A DNA stretch of 36,080 nt from Clostridia bacterium (GTDB lineage Bacteria; Bacillota; Clostridia; Oscillospirales; CAG-272), in contig JAFURQ010000010.1 in NCBI GenBank assembly GCA_017471825.1, positions 1-36,080 of the forward strand. Direction: 5' to 3'. Shown here piece by piece: positions 25,264 through 35,601 of the stretch. Positions within the stretch are counted from its first letter, which is position 1. Each line of letters opens with the position of its first letter. A program made the position numbers and the translations under genes. Below the pieces are notes generated by a model, which ran no database searches, had not been told where the DNA came from, and saw only the letters and a program-made list of their open reading frames with translations.

Positions 25264-25291
25264 AAAGCGCACGAAAAACGTGCGCTTTTTT
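25264..25291 (+). terminator. Terminator of the TtcA-like gene
   Basis: A perfect ten-pair stem (AAAGCGCACG at 25264-25273 with 25279-25288) with an A5 loop and a T run to 25291 begins three bases after the stop codon. Confidence 0.92.
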
Positions 25292-25315
25292 GTACATCAA
25301 GTTTAGGAAAATCTG

Positions 25316-25344
25316 TTGCAATATTGGAAAATATATGATAAAAT
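25316..25344 (+). promoter_or_regulatory. Promoter of fucI
   Basis: TTGCAA (25316-25321), 17 bases and TAAAAT (25339-25344) lie 57 bases before the fucI start. A short perfect palindrome, CGCGAGCGCTCGC at 25374-25386 (GCGAGCGCTCGC core), lies between the promoter and the ribosome-binding site and could be an operator; this is inference. Confidence 0.65.
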
Positions 25345-25401
25345 TATGTTGTGTATTTATATAATTGCGTAGCGCGAGCGCTCGCACAAGGAGGAAAAAA
25401 T

Positions 25402-27204
25402 ATGGCAAAATCAAGACTTATAGGTGAATACCCCGTTATAGGTATTCGTCCTACCATTGACGGCAGACGCGGAGCTCTCGGCGTTCGCGAATCTCTTGAG
25501 GAGCAGACTATGAATATGGCGAAGAGCGCGGCAAAGCTCTTTACCGAAAATCTGAAATACTCCAACGGTGAGCCCGTTAAGGTAGTTATTGCAGACACGA
25601 CCATCGGACGCGTTGCAGAGGCTGCGGCCTGTGCGGAAAAGTTCCGCCGCGAGGGTGTTGACATCACCCTTACCGTTACTCCCTGCTGGTGCTACGGCTC
25701 CGAGACGATGGATATGGACCCCCTCACCATCAAGGGTGTTTGGGGCTTTAACGGTACGGAAAGACCCGGTGCGGTTTATCTTGCGGCTGTTCTTGCAGGA
25801 CACGCACAGAAGGGACTGCCCGCATTCGGTATCTACGGTCACGAGGTTCAGGATATGGACGATACCTCTATCCCCGAGGACGTAAAGGCGAAGCTTTTGC
25901 GCTTTGGACGCGCGGCTGTTGCGGCGGCTACTATGAGAGGAAAATCCTATCTCCAGATCGGCTCTCTTTGCATGGGTATTGCAGGCTCGCAGATCAGCTC
26001 TGATTTCATCGAGGACTATTTCGGTATGAGAGTTGAGTCTGTTGACGAGGTTGAGATCATCCGCCGTATGACCGAGGGCATCTACGACAAGGAAGAATTT
26101 GACAGAGCGATGAAGTGGGCGAAGGAAAAGTGCATCATCGGCTTTGATAAGAACCCCGAATTCATAAAGCACTCCGACGAAAAGAAGGATGAGGAGCTTG
26201 AATTCTGCGTTAAGACGGCTATCATCATCAAGGACCTCATGAACGGCAACGACAAGCTTTCCAAGGGCTGTGAGGAGGAAAAGGTCGGTCACAACGCTAT
26301 TGCGGCAGGCTTCCAGGGTCAGAGACAGTGGACGGATTTCTATCCCAACGGCGACTTTGCAGAGGCGGTTCTTAACTCCTCGTTCGACTGGGACGGTATT
26401 CGCGAGCCCTATATTCTCGCCACCGAGAACGACGTTCTCAACGGCTTCGGCATGCTCTTTATGAAGCTGCTCACCAACCGCCCTCAGATTTTTGCAGACG
26501 TTCGTACATACTGGTCGAGCGAGGCTGTCAAGAGAGTTACGGGATATGAAAACGTAGGCAAGGCGGCTGAGGCAGGCGGTTTTATCCACCTTATCAACTC
26601 CGGCGCCGCATGTCTTGACGCTAACTGCCGTGCAATCGGCGAAAACGGTCCCGAAATCAAGGAGTGGTACAACGTTACCGAGGCTGATGCCGATGCTATT
26701 ATCGGCAACGTTGAGTGGTGCCCTGCTGACAACGGATATTTCCGCGGCGGCGGATTCTCCTCTCGCTTTGTAACCAAGGCAGAGGTTCCCTGCACTATGA
26801 TAAGACTCAATCTCGTCAAGGGACTTGGCCCCGTGCTTCAGATTGCTGAGGGCTGGACCGTTGACCTTCCCGACGAGGTTACCGACACTCTTTGGAAGCG
26901 CACCGACTACACCTGGCCTTGCACCTGGTTTGCACCGAGATGCGACGGTGTTGAGGGCTCTCCCTTTGAGAACGCTTACAGCGTAATGAACAACTGGGGC
27001 GCTAACCACGGCGCGATAAGCTACGGCCACATCGGCGCAGACCTTATCACCCTTTGCTCCATTCTCCGTATTCCCGTTTGTATGCACAACGTTCCCGCAA
27101 AGGACATCTTCCGTCCTGCAGCTTGGAATGCATTCGGCGCCGACAAGGAAGGACAGGACTACAGAGCCTGCGCAACCTACGGCCCGCTTTACAAGAAGAA
27201 CTGA
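25402..27204 (+). CDS. fucI: L-fucose isomerase
   Basis: A 600-residue enzyme converting L-fucose to L-fuculose (also D-arabinose to D-ribulose), a manganese-dependent cytoplasmic ketol isomerase. The protein follows E. coli FucI nearly end to end, including [42 protein letters not shown] and [10 protein letters not shown]. The metal and catalytic residues correspond to E342 (ATEND), D366 (FADVRTYW) and H536 (NWGANHG). AAGGAGG lies seven bases before the ATG at 25402, so the longer frame from 25351 is rejected. Codon use is strongly biased and the gene has its own promoter and terminators, which suggests high expression. No fuculokinase or aldolase gene is in the window. Confidence 0.97.
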   Translation: MAKSRLIGEYPVIGIRPTIDGRRGALGVRESLEEQTMNMAKSAAKLFTENLKYSNGEPVKVVIADTTIGRVAEAAACAEKFRREGVDITLTVTPCWCYGSETMDMDPLTIKGVWGFNGTERPGAVYLAAVLAGHAQKGLPAFGIYGHEVQDMDDTSIPEDVKAKLLRFGRAAVAAATMRGKSYLQIGSLCMGIAGSQISSDFIEDYFGMRVESVDEVEIIRRMTEGIYDKEEFDRAMKWAKEKCIIGFDKNPEFIKHSDEKKDEELEFCVKTAIIIKDLMNGNDKLSKGCEEEKVGHNAIAAGFQGQRQWTDFYPNGDFAEAVLNSSFDWDGIREPYILATENDVLNGFGMLFMKLLTNRPQIFADVRTYWSSEAVKRVTGYENVGKAAEAGGFIHLINSGAACLDANCRAIGENGPEIKEWYNVTEADADAIIGNVEWCPADNGYFRGGGFSSRFVTKAEVPCTMIRLNLVKGLGPVLQIAEGWTVDLPDEVTDTLWKRTDYTWPCTWFAPRCDGVEGSPFENAYSVMNNWGANHGAISYGHIGADLITLCSILRIPVCMHNVPAKDIFRPAAWNAFGADKEGQDYRACATYGPLYKKN

Positions 27205-27215
27205 TAAAAAATTAA

Positions 27216-27242
27216 GGAGTTGGATTTTCCGACCCCTTTTTT
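27216..27242 (+). terminator. Terminator of fucI
   Basis: A stem of GGAGTTGG (27216-27223) with CCGACCCC (27229-27236), one mismatch and one wobble, is followed by six T. It starts 11 bases after the fucI stop. Confidence 0.75.
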
Positions 27243-27289
27243 GCATACCGAAACCCACGCGATAATCGAGTGGTTTTCGATATACAATT

Positions 27290-27318
27290 AAAAAACGGGA
27301 GAAATTCTCCCGTTTTTT
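27290..27318. terminator. Bidirectional terminator between fucI and the TagF-like gene
   Basis: A perfect palindrome CGGGAGAA-A-TTCTCCCG (27296-27312) is flanked by AAAAAA on the left and TTTTTT on the right. It lies six bases beyond the stop of the minus-strand TagF-like gene and also backs up the fucI terminator. Confidence 0.88.
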
Positions 27319-27323
27319 GTTTT

Positions 27324-30065
27324 TTAGCTGTTAATCTCAACTATCTTATCGGCAATTCTCTGACAGTTATTTTTGTCGTTGTAGACGAAAAACTCATCTA
27401 TCCTACGGCGATACTCATCCTTGAGCTCACAATTGCTTTGCATATAAGATATAATCAGGTCAACTGTTTCCTCAACCGTTGTGACTACCTCTCCAAAGCC
27501 GTGCTCACGGTAATTGAAATATCCGGGTGTTGCAACGTGGCTTCCACCGAAAAATTCATCATAGTCAAAGTGCATATACGCAAGCGGCTTGCGAAGATAT
27601 GCAAAATCAAATGCCGCCGAGGAGTAGTCCGTCAGTACCATATCGCTCATAGCATATATATCACGGTAGTTAGTATCAATACCGAAGAATGTAACCTCGT
27701 CGTTTTTATCAAAAACATCAATGTGAGGTATAATATTCGGGTGAGGCATAAAGCAAAGACGGTAGCCATACTGTCGGCAAGCGGCGAGCAATCTTTCATC
27801 GTTTATAAGAGAGTTGTAGAAAGTATAATAATTGCTCGACTCAAAGCCCTGACCAAGCGCCCATATTCCCGTTCTGTCATCCGAGCCATTCATCAGATAT
27901 TTACGCCATGTGGGCATAAGCGTGATGCACTTCTTCTCATCGCGGTAGAGACGGTCGAATCGCGCAAAGCCAAGCTCCCAGACCTCATCCTCCTTGTAGT
28001 AGTAATTGTACGTAAGGAGAGATTTTGTTTCCGGGCGCGCCGCCGTTACGAAGCCGCGAATATTCTTGTTATACTTATTAAGCCAACCGGATATGTCGTT
28101 TTGCGTGATGCCGTGCTGAAGGAATATAAAATTCTGATATGCAACACAATCGCGGTAGCAATCAAACGTTTCATACATCGGTTTATTTATAAAGTTATCT
28201 GCGTGAGACGAAAGAACGTTATCGGCAAGCAAGTGCAAAAGCTTATGCTTCATGCTATAAACCTGTACAATATGCCGACTTTTGTTTTCTTTACCGAATT
28301 TAGAATCCTTCTCAATGATAAAATAATAATCTATATTATTCTTCTTAACATAATCGGCAGAGGAATCGTAGAAGCGAAGCATTGCCTCTCCGTTATCGTC
28401 GGCTTTGTTGATTCGGTCAGAAATAAGATATATTTTTTTCTTTTTAAAGTGCTTAAGAATCGAGTACACGGCTCTTACAATTACCGCCTTACGCTCGCCG
28501 AGCTTGTTCGATTTCCAAAGCTCTTTTCTGAAGGCGCGCTCCTTAGCTCTGTGAAGCTTTTTGCTGTAAGGCTTTATAACGATACAGGAATTTTTCATAT
28601 ACACGATATAGTCACCCATAGCGGCATACTGATTCTTATATCTGTCAGTAACGGCTGAAAAATCGCTGAAGGAAAATTTAGATATTTTGGCCCTGTGCTC
28701 ACCGAGCATTACGCACAGCTCAAGCGAAATTGCGCCATCCTTGTACTCAATCTGCTTAAGATTGATATTGGTACGGAAGGCAAGGTTGTCGAATGCCTTT
28801 TCTCCAAGAACGTATTTGGTGGTATCCCTCTTGACAATTTCACACTCAATAATATCCTCGTCATTTACAACAATAACGGGCCTTACATTTTCGATTTTCT
28901 CAAAAATTATCGGCAGTATAAAGGTATTTACCTCTATGTCCAAGGTATCACCGGATATTTTTAGCTGCTCGAGCTTAGTGGAGCACATATTGGAAAAATA
29001 ACGCAGAGGAGTTCCGTGGATAGTAAAAAGCGCATCCTTGTTATACAGCTCTACCGCCATTTCTGTCTTGTATTTTTTTGACAAAATGAGCGATTTGTGC
29101 TCGAAATAGTAGTACTTCGAGTTCATCAAAAGCTCGTCGTCAATATAATTGAAGACGGAATAAAACGCCTCGCGGAACTCATTCTCCTCTTCGGGAGTTA
29201 ACACACCCTCGGGAATGTATTCCTGTTCAATCTTCCAGTGCAAATCATAAAGAAGAACCGCCTGAACAAACTTGGGTACGTAATTTATTTTTTCGAGGCA
29301 GTAATTTACAACGGCAAGCGAGAAACGGTGAATAAAGTCGGTATACCAATTTTTTCGCATCTGCGCGCCGTGAGAAAGAGATACAGCGCCTACAGTTCTC
29401 TGTCTGTACATATATTTACAGTCTGACACTACGCCGTAACGCGGATTGAAGATAAGGAACTCTATAAGTGCTTTTGCATCCTCCATAGCACAGAGGTCGG
29501 GATCAAAGCGCATATTTTTTGCTACGGAATGCTTGATAAATGCAGACGCGACACTATTATGAATAAGAGTGTAATCCTTACGCAAGGAAATTATGCGGTT
29601 GCCCTTGTTGAATTTTCCTGTGTTCGTCGGGTGCTGACCTGTCTTTGCATCGAAATAATACAAAGGGATCGCAACCATATCTATAAATTCATCCTTGCTG
29701 TTGAAGAAGTTGTAAACAGACTCAAGCGTATTCGGTGTCAGCACGTCATCCGGATCCAAGAAATTGACGTATCTTCCCTCTATGTGCTTTAAGCCCTCGT
29801 TGCGCGCGGAGGAAAGTCCGCCGTTTTCCTTGTGAATGACCACGACGTTTTCCGGATAAAGCTCAGCATATTTGTCGCATATTGCGCCGGAGCCGTCGGG
29901 AGAGCCGTCATCAACCATAATAAGCTGAACGTTCTCCTTAAAGTCGAGGGTTTGATTAACAAGACTCTCGACAGCCTCGTCAATAAACTCTTCGACCTTA
30001 TAAACCGACATAATTATCGAAAATTTGAATTTGTACTCGTTTTCGTTAACAACTGAAGTATTCAA
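27324..30065 (-). CDS. Fused GT2 glycosyltransferase / CDP-glycerol glycerophosphotransferase (TagF-like)
   Basis: A 913-residue two-domain enzyme. The N-terminal GT2 domain (about 15-240) has FSIIMSVYKVEEFIDEAVES, VDDGSPDGSG (51-60) and the metal-binding DPDD (104-107). A long middle section (about 290-520) has no recognised motif. The C-terminal glycerophosphotransferase domain (about 560-913) has QHGITQND near 650 and TDYSSAAFDFAYLRKP near 813, the hallmarks of TagB/TagF. It should build a teichoic-acid-like polymer on the cytoplasmic face, exported by TagGH upstream. It starts with TTG directly after the TagH stop, with AAGGAG nine bases upstream; no ATG is near. The gene is visibly more A+T rich than its neighbours, suggesting acquisition. 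Confidence 0.92.
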   Translation of the reverse strand: MNTSVVNENEYKFKFSIIMSVYKVEEFIDEAVESLVNQTLDFKENVQLIMVDDGSPDGSGAICDKYAELYPENVVVIHKENGGLSSARNEGLKHIEGRYVNFLDPDDVLTPNTLESVYNFFNSKDEFIDMVAIPLYYFDAKTGQHPTNTGKFNKGNRIISLRKDYTLIHNSVASAFIKHSVAKNMRFDPDLCAMEDAKALIEFLIFNPRYGVVSDCKYMYRQRTVGAVSLSHGAQMRKNWYTDFIHRFSLAVVNYCLEKINYVPKFVQAVLLYDLHWKIEQEYIPEGVLTPEEENEFREAFYSVFNYIDDELLMNSKYYYFEHKSLILSKKYKTEMAVELYNKDALFTIHGTPLRYFSNMCSTKLEQLKISGDTLDIEVNTFILPIIFEKIENVRPVIVVNDEDIIECEIVKRDTTKYVLGEKAFDNLAFRTNINLKQIEYKDGAISLELCVMLGEHRAKISKFSFSDFSAVTDRYKNQYAAMGDYIVYMKNSCIVIKPYSKKLHRAKERAFRKELWKSNKLGERKAVIVRAVYSILKHFKKKKIYLISDRINKADDNGEAMLRFYDSSADYVKKNNIDYYFIIEKDSKFGKENKSRHIVQVYSMKHKLLHLLADNVLSSHADNFINKPMYETFDCYRDCVAYQNFIFLQHGITQNDISGWLNKYNKNIRGFVTAARPETKSLLTYNYYYKEDEVWELGFARFDRLYRDEKKCITLMPTWRKYLMNGSDDRTGIWALGQGFESSNYYTFYNSLINDERLLAACRQYGYRLCFMPHPNIIPHIDVFDKNDEVTFFGIDTNYRDIYAMSDMVLTDYSSAAFDFAYLRKPLAYMHFDYDEFFGGSHVATPGYFNYREHGFGEVVTTVEETVDLIISYMQSNCELKDEYRRRIDEFFVYNDKNNCQRIADKIVEINS

Positions 30066-30839
30066 TTATATATTCTCCTTTGTCGGTAAGATTTTATCTT
30101 GAAGGAATTTTTCGTACGCGTCGCAGATGCCATTGACGTCGTCGCCGAAGGCGACCTGCTCGCCGTGGTCGAGCCAGAGAATTTTGTTGCACATGGAGCG
30201 CACCTGAGGAATCGAGTGCGAGACGAGAATAGTGGTTGCGCCGCCGCCTATTATAGACTTCATTTTGGCTTCGCTCTTCCTTCTGAAGGCGCCGTCGCCG
30301 ACGGAAAGAACCTCGTCGAGTATGAGTATATCGGGGTTTACAAGCGAGGCTATGGAGAAGGCGAGGCGGGATTTCATACCCGAGGAGAGATGCTTGAAGG
30401 CTCTGTCCTCGTATTCCTCGAGCTCGGCAAAGGCAATGATGTCCTTGTAGGTTTCGTTCATAAACTTTTTCGTATAGCCGAGCATCGCGCCGCGCAGATA
30501 GGTATTTTCCTTTACGGTGAGGTCGCCGTCGAAGCCCGAGCCGAGCTCGAGGAGCGCGGCAATTTTACCGTTACACCATACCGTACCCTCGGTAGGGCGC
30601 ATTATGCCGGAAACGGCTTTAAGCAGGGTGGATTTGCCCGCTCCGTTGGTGCCGATTATACCGAGCATATCGCCGCGGTTTATGGTGAAGGTTATATGCC
30701 TGTCCGCCCAGAACTCCGTGACCTTATATTTGCCGGTTATCCTGCGGAGAATATATTCCTTTATGCCTATTTCCTTAAAATCGCCCGTCATATAACGGAT
30801 TGAAACGTTATCAAGGGCAAGAATCGGTTCGTTAGTCAT
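30066..30839 (-). CDS. Teichoic acid/polysaccharide ABC exporter ATP-binding protein (TagH-like)
   Basis: A 257-residue ABC ATPase of the wall-polymer export class. Walker A is GTNGAGKST (63-71), the signature LSSGM (151-155), Walker B ILILDE (171-176) and the switch histidine H208. The segment VTEFWADRHITFTINRGDMLGIIG and the early FKEIGIKEYILRRITG helix are typical of TagH/RfbE-like exporters. It lacks the long C-terminal extension of Bacillus TagH, fitting short clostridial forms. It lies 14 bases after the permease gene and directly abuts the TagF-like gene, forming the three-gene export and synthesis unit. Confidence 0.94.
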   Translation of the reverse strand: MTNEPILALDNVSIRYMTGDFKEIGIKEYILRRITGKYKVTEFWADRHITFTINRGDMLGIIGTNGAGKSTLLKAVSGIMRPTEGTVWCNGKIAALLELGSGFDGDLTVKENTYLRGAMLGYTKKFMNETYKDIIAFAELEEYEDRAFKHLSSGMKSRLAFSIASLVNPDILILDEVLSVGDGAFRRKSEAKMKSIIGGGATTILVSHSIPQVRSMCNKILWLDHGEQVAFGDDVNGICDAYEKFLQDKILPTKENI

Positions 30840-30853
30840 ATTTTTTCAGCCTT

Positions 30854-31645
30854 TTAGATGTAGTAGAGGAATTTGTGATTGCACGTTTTGTAGATAATCG
30901 CGCCTATCGCGAAGAAGAGGGCAGCGTAGCCCACCGCGAGCAGATTAAACTGAAGCGAGGGCAAATATCCCTCGAGGACGGCTATTCTGAAATACTTTAT
31001 ATAGACGTATACGGGGTTCAAGAGGAACAGCTTCTCATAAGCGCCGAAGCGCGACGGGTCATAGAATATTGCGGACAAATACATAAGAAGGGTTGTGAAC
31101 ACGCTCCAAAGGTACTGCACGTCGCGGAAGAACATAAAGAGCGCGGAGAGAATCAGTCCGACGCCCATATTGAAGATAACGAGGCAGACTATCGGTATTA
31201 TAAGCCCAAAGAAGCTGAAGGAGAACGGAACGCGGTCTATGATGCAGAAAAGCAGGAAAACAACGAAGGTAAGACCGAAATTGATAAGCGAGGAGACGCT
31301 TCGCGAGAAGAGGAAGAGATATTTCGGGACGTTGATTTTCGAGAAGATCTGCGCGTTGCCCATCAGCGAGCCCATACCGCCGCTCGTGCAATCGCTGAAG
31401 AAGGAGAACACTATATTTCCGCAGAAGAGATATATAGTATAGTGCTCTATATCATTACCGAAAAATTTGGTAAAGACTATGCGCATTATAAGCAGGGTAA
31501 GCAGAGGAGATAAAATACTCCACAGCATACCGAGATAAGTACGCTTGTATTTCTTTTTGAAATCGCGCTTGACAAGCTCGGAGAACAGAAATCTGTTTTC
31601 CTTCATTTTCTGCCAGAACGTCGTTTTTTTAGATTCTTTTGTCAT
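30854..31645 (-). CDS. Teichoic acid/polysaccharide ABC exporter permease (TagG-like, ABC-2 type)
   Basis: A 263-residue integral membrane protein with six hydrophobic segments after a charged cytoplasmic start. LFSELVKRDFKKKYKRTYLGMLWSILSPLLTLLIMRIVFTKFF is the ABC-2 exporter N-terminal pattern, and the last helices carry FLLNPVYVYIKYFRIAVLEGYLP, as in TagG and RfbA-like permeases. With the TagH-like ATPase it should move the lipid-linked polymer across the membrane. It is the first gene of the operon and follows a consensus promoter at 31687-31715. Confidence 0.94.
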   Translation of the reverse strand: MTKESKKTTFWQKMKENRFLFSELVKRDFKKKYKRTYLGMLWSILSPLLTLLIMRIVFTKFFGNDIEHYTIYLFCGNIVFSFFSDCTSGGMGSLMGNAQIFSKINVPKYLFLFSRSVSSLINFGLTFVVFLLFCIIDRVPFSFSFFGLIIPIVCLVIFNMGVGLILSALFMFFRDVQYLWSVFTTLLMYLSAIFYDPSRFGAYEKLFLLNPVYVYIKYFRIAVLEGYLPSLQFNLLAVGYAALFFAIGAIIYKTCNHKFLYYI

Positions 31646-31686
31646 TTTATCAGCTCGCTTTGGAAAAATTTATATTACTCTAAAGT

Positions 31687-31715
31687 AGTATAACATACGC
31701 GCGTAAAAAAGTCAA
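31687..31715 (-). promoter_or_regulatory. Promoter of the TagGHF-like operon
   Basis: On the minus strand TTGACT (31715-31710), 17 bases and TATACT (31692-31687) lie about 40 bases before the permease start. Confidence 0.78.
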
Positions 31716-31793
31716 CACAAAGAATTTTGCGGTATATGAGTTATTTTTTCTTCTTTGGGGCATAATTATTAAAAAAAGACAAGTGAGGTTTCT

Positions 31794-32357
31794 ATGCTAA
31801 TCAGGTTTTTCAGAGGAGAAAACAAGCGCATAACCGTGACGACGCTCGTTATGGCGGCTATCTGCTCGGGGCTTGGCGTTTTATTGCACTATACGTTTGA
31901 ATGGAGCGGCGGCAACTTTTTCGTTGGGCTCTTCTCGGCGGTGAACGAGAGCGTGTGGGAGCATTTAAAGCTTTTGTTCGTGCCCTACGCCTTCCTTATG
32001 ATTATCGAATACGCGATATACGGCAAGGACAGGCGCAACTTCTTTTGCGCCAAGTTTATAGGCGTTATTTTGGGTATGTTCAGCATCGCGATGAACTATT
32101 ATTTTTACACGGGTGCCCTCGGAATGCAAAATCCGACGTGGAATATTATCTTTTATTTCATCGGAGTTCTGACTGCTTATCTGTTCGCCTGGTGGCGTAT
32201 GGTGAGCCGCAGAAGAAAGGGTAACGGACTTCTCGAGTCGCTTGCGATTCTCGGCTTCGGTGCTGTTTGCACGGCGTTTTTCGTATTCACGCTCTATCCC
32301 CCGACACTTCCCATTTTTATGGACCCGGTGACCTACACCTACGGTATTCCGAGATAA
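31794..32357 (+). CDS. DUF6512-like membrane protein
   Basis: A 187-residue protein with about five or six membrane helices (first at 15-36) and short loops; the recognisable segment is LFSAVNESVWEHLKLLFVPYAFLMIIEY (about 47-74), which I associate with DUF6512. The role is unknown. GTGAGG precedes the ATG. The region upstream has no good sigma-A promoter; GGGGCATAATTATT at 31756-31769 loosely resembles a sporulation sigma -10 region. It lies alone between two oppositely oriented units and has its own terminator. Confidence 0.7.
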   Translation: MLIRFFRGENKRITVTTLVMAAICSGLGVLLHYTFEWSGGNFFVGLFSAVNESVWEHLKLLFVPYAFLMIIEYAIYGKDRRNFFCAKFIGVILGMFSIAMNYYFYTGALGMQNPTWNIIFYFIGVLTAYLFAWWRMVSRRRKGNGLLESLAILGFGAVCTAFFVFTLYPPTLPIFMDPVTYTYGIPR

Positions 32358-32386
32358 AAAATGCCTCGCATCTGCGAGGCATTTTT
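32356..32386. terminator. Bidirectional terminator between the DUF6512-like gene and ligA
   Basis: A perfect inverted repeat (TGCCTCGCA at 32362-32370 with TGCGAGGCA at 32373-32381) is flanked by AAAAA and TTTTT. It serves both convergent genes. Confidence 0.93.
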
Positions 32387-32393
32387 CTTATAA

Positions 32394-34459
<2,066 letters not shown>

Positions 34460-34550
34460 TGCTTTGATTTTTGAATTTTTGTCTTGCAAATTATTCAAAA
34501 AAACTCGATTCGCTATCAAAATCGGTCGAAAAATGAATTTTGGCACAGTA

Positions 34551-34578
34551 TTGACATTCACGTTATTTTAGGTATAAT
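34551..34578 (+). promoter_or_regulatory. Promoter of the YitT-family gene
   Basis: A perfect TTGACA (34551-34556) and a perfect TATAAT (34573-34578) are separated by 16 bases, 38 bases before the start codon. Confidence 0.8.
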
Positions 34579-34616
34579 GGGAATAGATATTTTTTCTGAC
34601 GAAAAGGACAGTTGAA

Positions 34617-35516
34617 ATGGAAACGGCTAAATCAAACCAACCGCAAAAAAAGCGGAGCTTTTGGGGAACGGTTACATATTTTCTGATGCTTAATTTCGGC
34701 ATACTCCTGCTTGCCTCCGGAATATATTTTTTCAAGGCAACGAACGGATTTGCAACCGGCGGAGTGAGCGGTATATCAATACTGTTTGCAAAGCTTTTGG
34801 GTGATGTTTTGCCCGGAATAACACAGGGTATGTATATGACGGCTATCAACATCATTCTTCTCATTCTCGGTGTTATTATTCTCGGCAAGCAATGCGGTCT
34901 TCTGACTATTTATTGCTCGATAGTCCTTTCGCTTGAAAATATGCTTTTCGAGTACGTGCTGCCTCTTTCACAGCCCCTGACGGATGAGCCTGTGCTTGAG
35001 CTTGTTTACGCGGTTATGCTGACGGGAATCGGCTCGGCTATCATTTTCCGCTGTAATGCATCCTCGGGCGGTACCGACATAGTTGCTCTGATACTCAAAA
35101 AATACACGAGCCTCAACACAGGAACGGCGCTTCTGTGCTCCGACCTTGTTATTGCGGCATCGAGCCTTTTCATTTACGATATAAAGACGGGACTTTTCTC
35201 GCTTCTCGGTCTTTTCGCCAAGGTTTTCGTTGTGGACGATATTCTTGACTCGATGAATATGTGCAAGGCGTTTACCATAATAACGACGAAGCCCGAAGAG
35301 ATTGAAAGGTTTATTATGGAGGAAATGAAGCGCGGCGCAACCGCCTATAATGCGGAGGGTACGTACTCGCATATGGAGAAGAAGGTTATCATCACCGTTT
35401 GCAAGCGCACCGAGGCATTGAGGCTTCGCAGAAAGGTGAAGCAGATAGACCCCTCTGCCTTCATTATTATTACAAAAACAAGCGAAATTATGGGTAAAGG
35501 ATTTCGCGACGTATAG
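34617..35516 (+). CDS. YitT family membrane protein (DUF161-DUF2179)
   Basis: A 299-residue protein with five or six membrane helices (about 15-210) with the family segments NFGILLLASGIYFFKATNGFATGGVSGIS-type opening and RCNASSGGTDIVALIL. A cytoplasmic C-terminal DUF2179 domain (about 215-299) contains RGATAYNAEGTYSHMEKKVII, a likely ligand-binding fold. YitT proteins are very common in Firmicutes, often several per genome, and the transported or sensed molecule is not known. AAAAGGA precedes the ATG. It is the last intact gene before the mobile-element edge. Confidence 0.93.
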   Translation: METAKSNQPQKKRSFWGTVTYFLMLNFGILLLASGIYFFKATNGFATGGVSGISILFAKLLGDVLPGITQGMYMTAINIILLILGVIILGKQCGLLTIYCSIVLSLENMLFEYVLPLSQPLTDEPVLELVYAVMLTGIGSAIIFRCNASSGGTDIVALILKKYTSLNTGTALLCSDLVIAASSLFIYDIKTGLFSLLGLFAKVFVVDDILDSMNMCKAFTIITTKPEEIERFIMEEMKRGATAYNAEGTYSHMEKKVIITVCKRTEALRLRRKVKQIDPSAFIIITKTSEIMGKGFRDV

Positions 35517-35565
35517 AGAAAACGCACACTTTGTGGGTGCGAATTAGGGATTTTTAATCCCTGGG

Positions 35566-35601
35566 AAAATGGCATAGTCGTTAATTCGGCTATGCCGTTT
35601 T
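35566..35601. terminator. Bidirectional terminator between YitT gene and recombinase remnant
   Basis: A 15-pair stem (35566-35580 with 35587-35601, including two T-G wobbles) with loop TTAATT has AAAA on one side and TTTT on the other. The recombinase stop codon (35592-35590) lies inside the right arm. A second small hairpin, AGGGATT-TTT-AATCCCT, lies at 35547-35563 without a T run. Confidence 0.75.

Noticed and set aside
25411-27258. 615-codon open frame antisense to fucI
   Set aside because: It mirrors fucI in full and arises from its strongly biased codon use; no ribosome-binding site, no recognisable domain, and fucI matches a known enzyme end to end.
27270-28658. 462-codon open frame antisense to the TagF-like gene
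   Set aside because: Shadow frame; the minus-strand gene carries all the conserved motifs.
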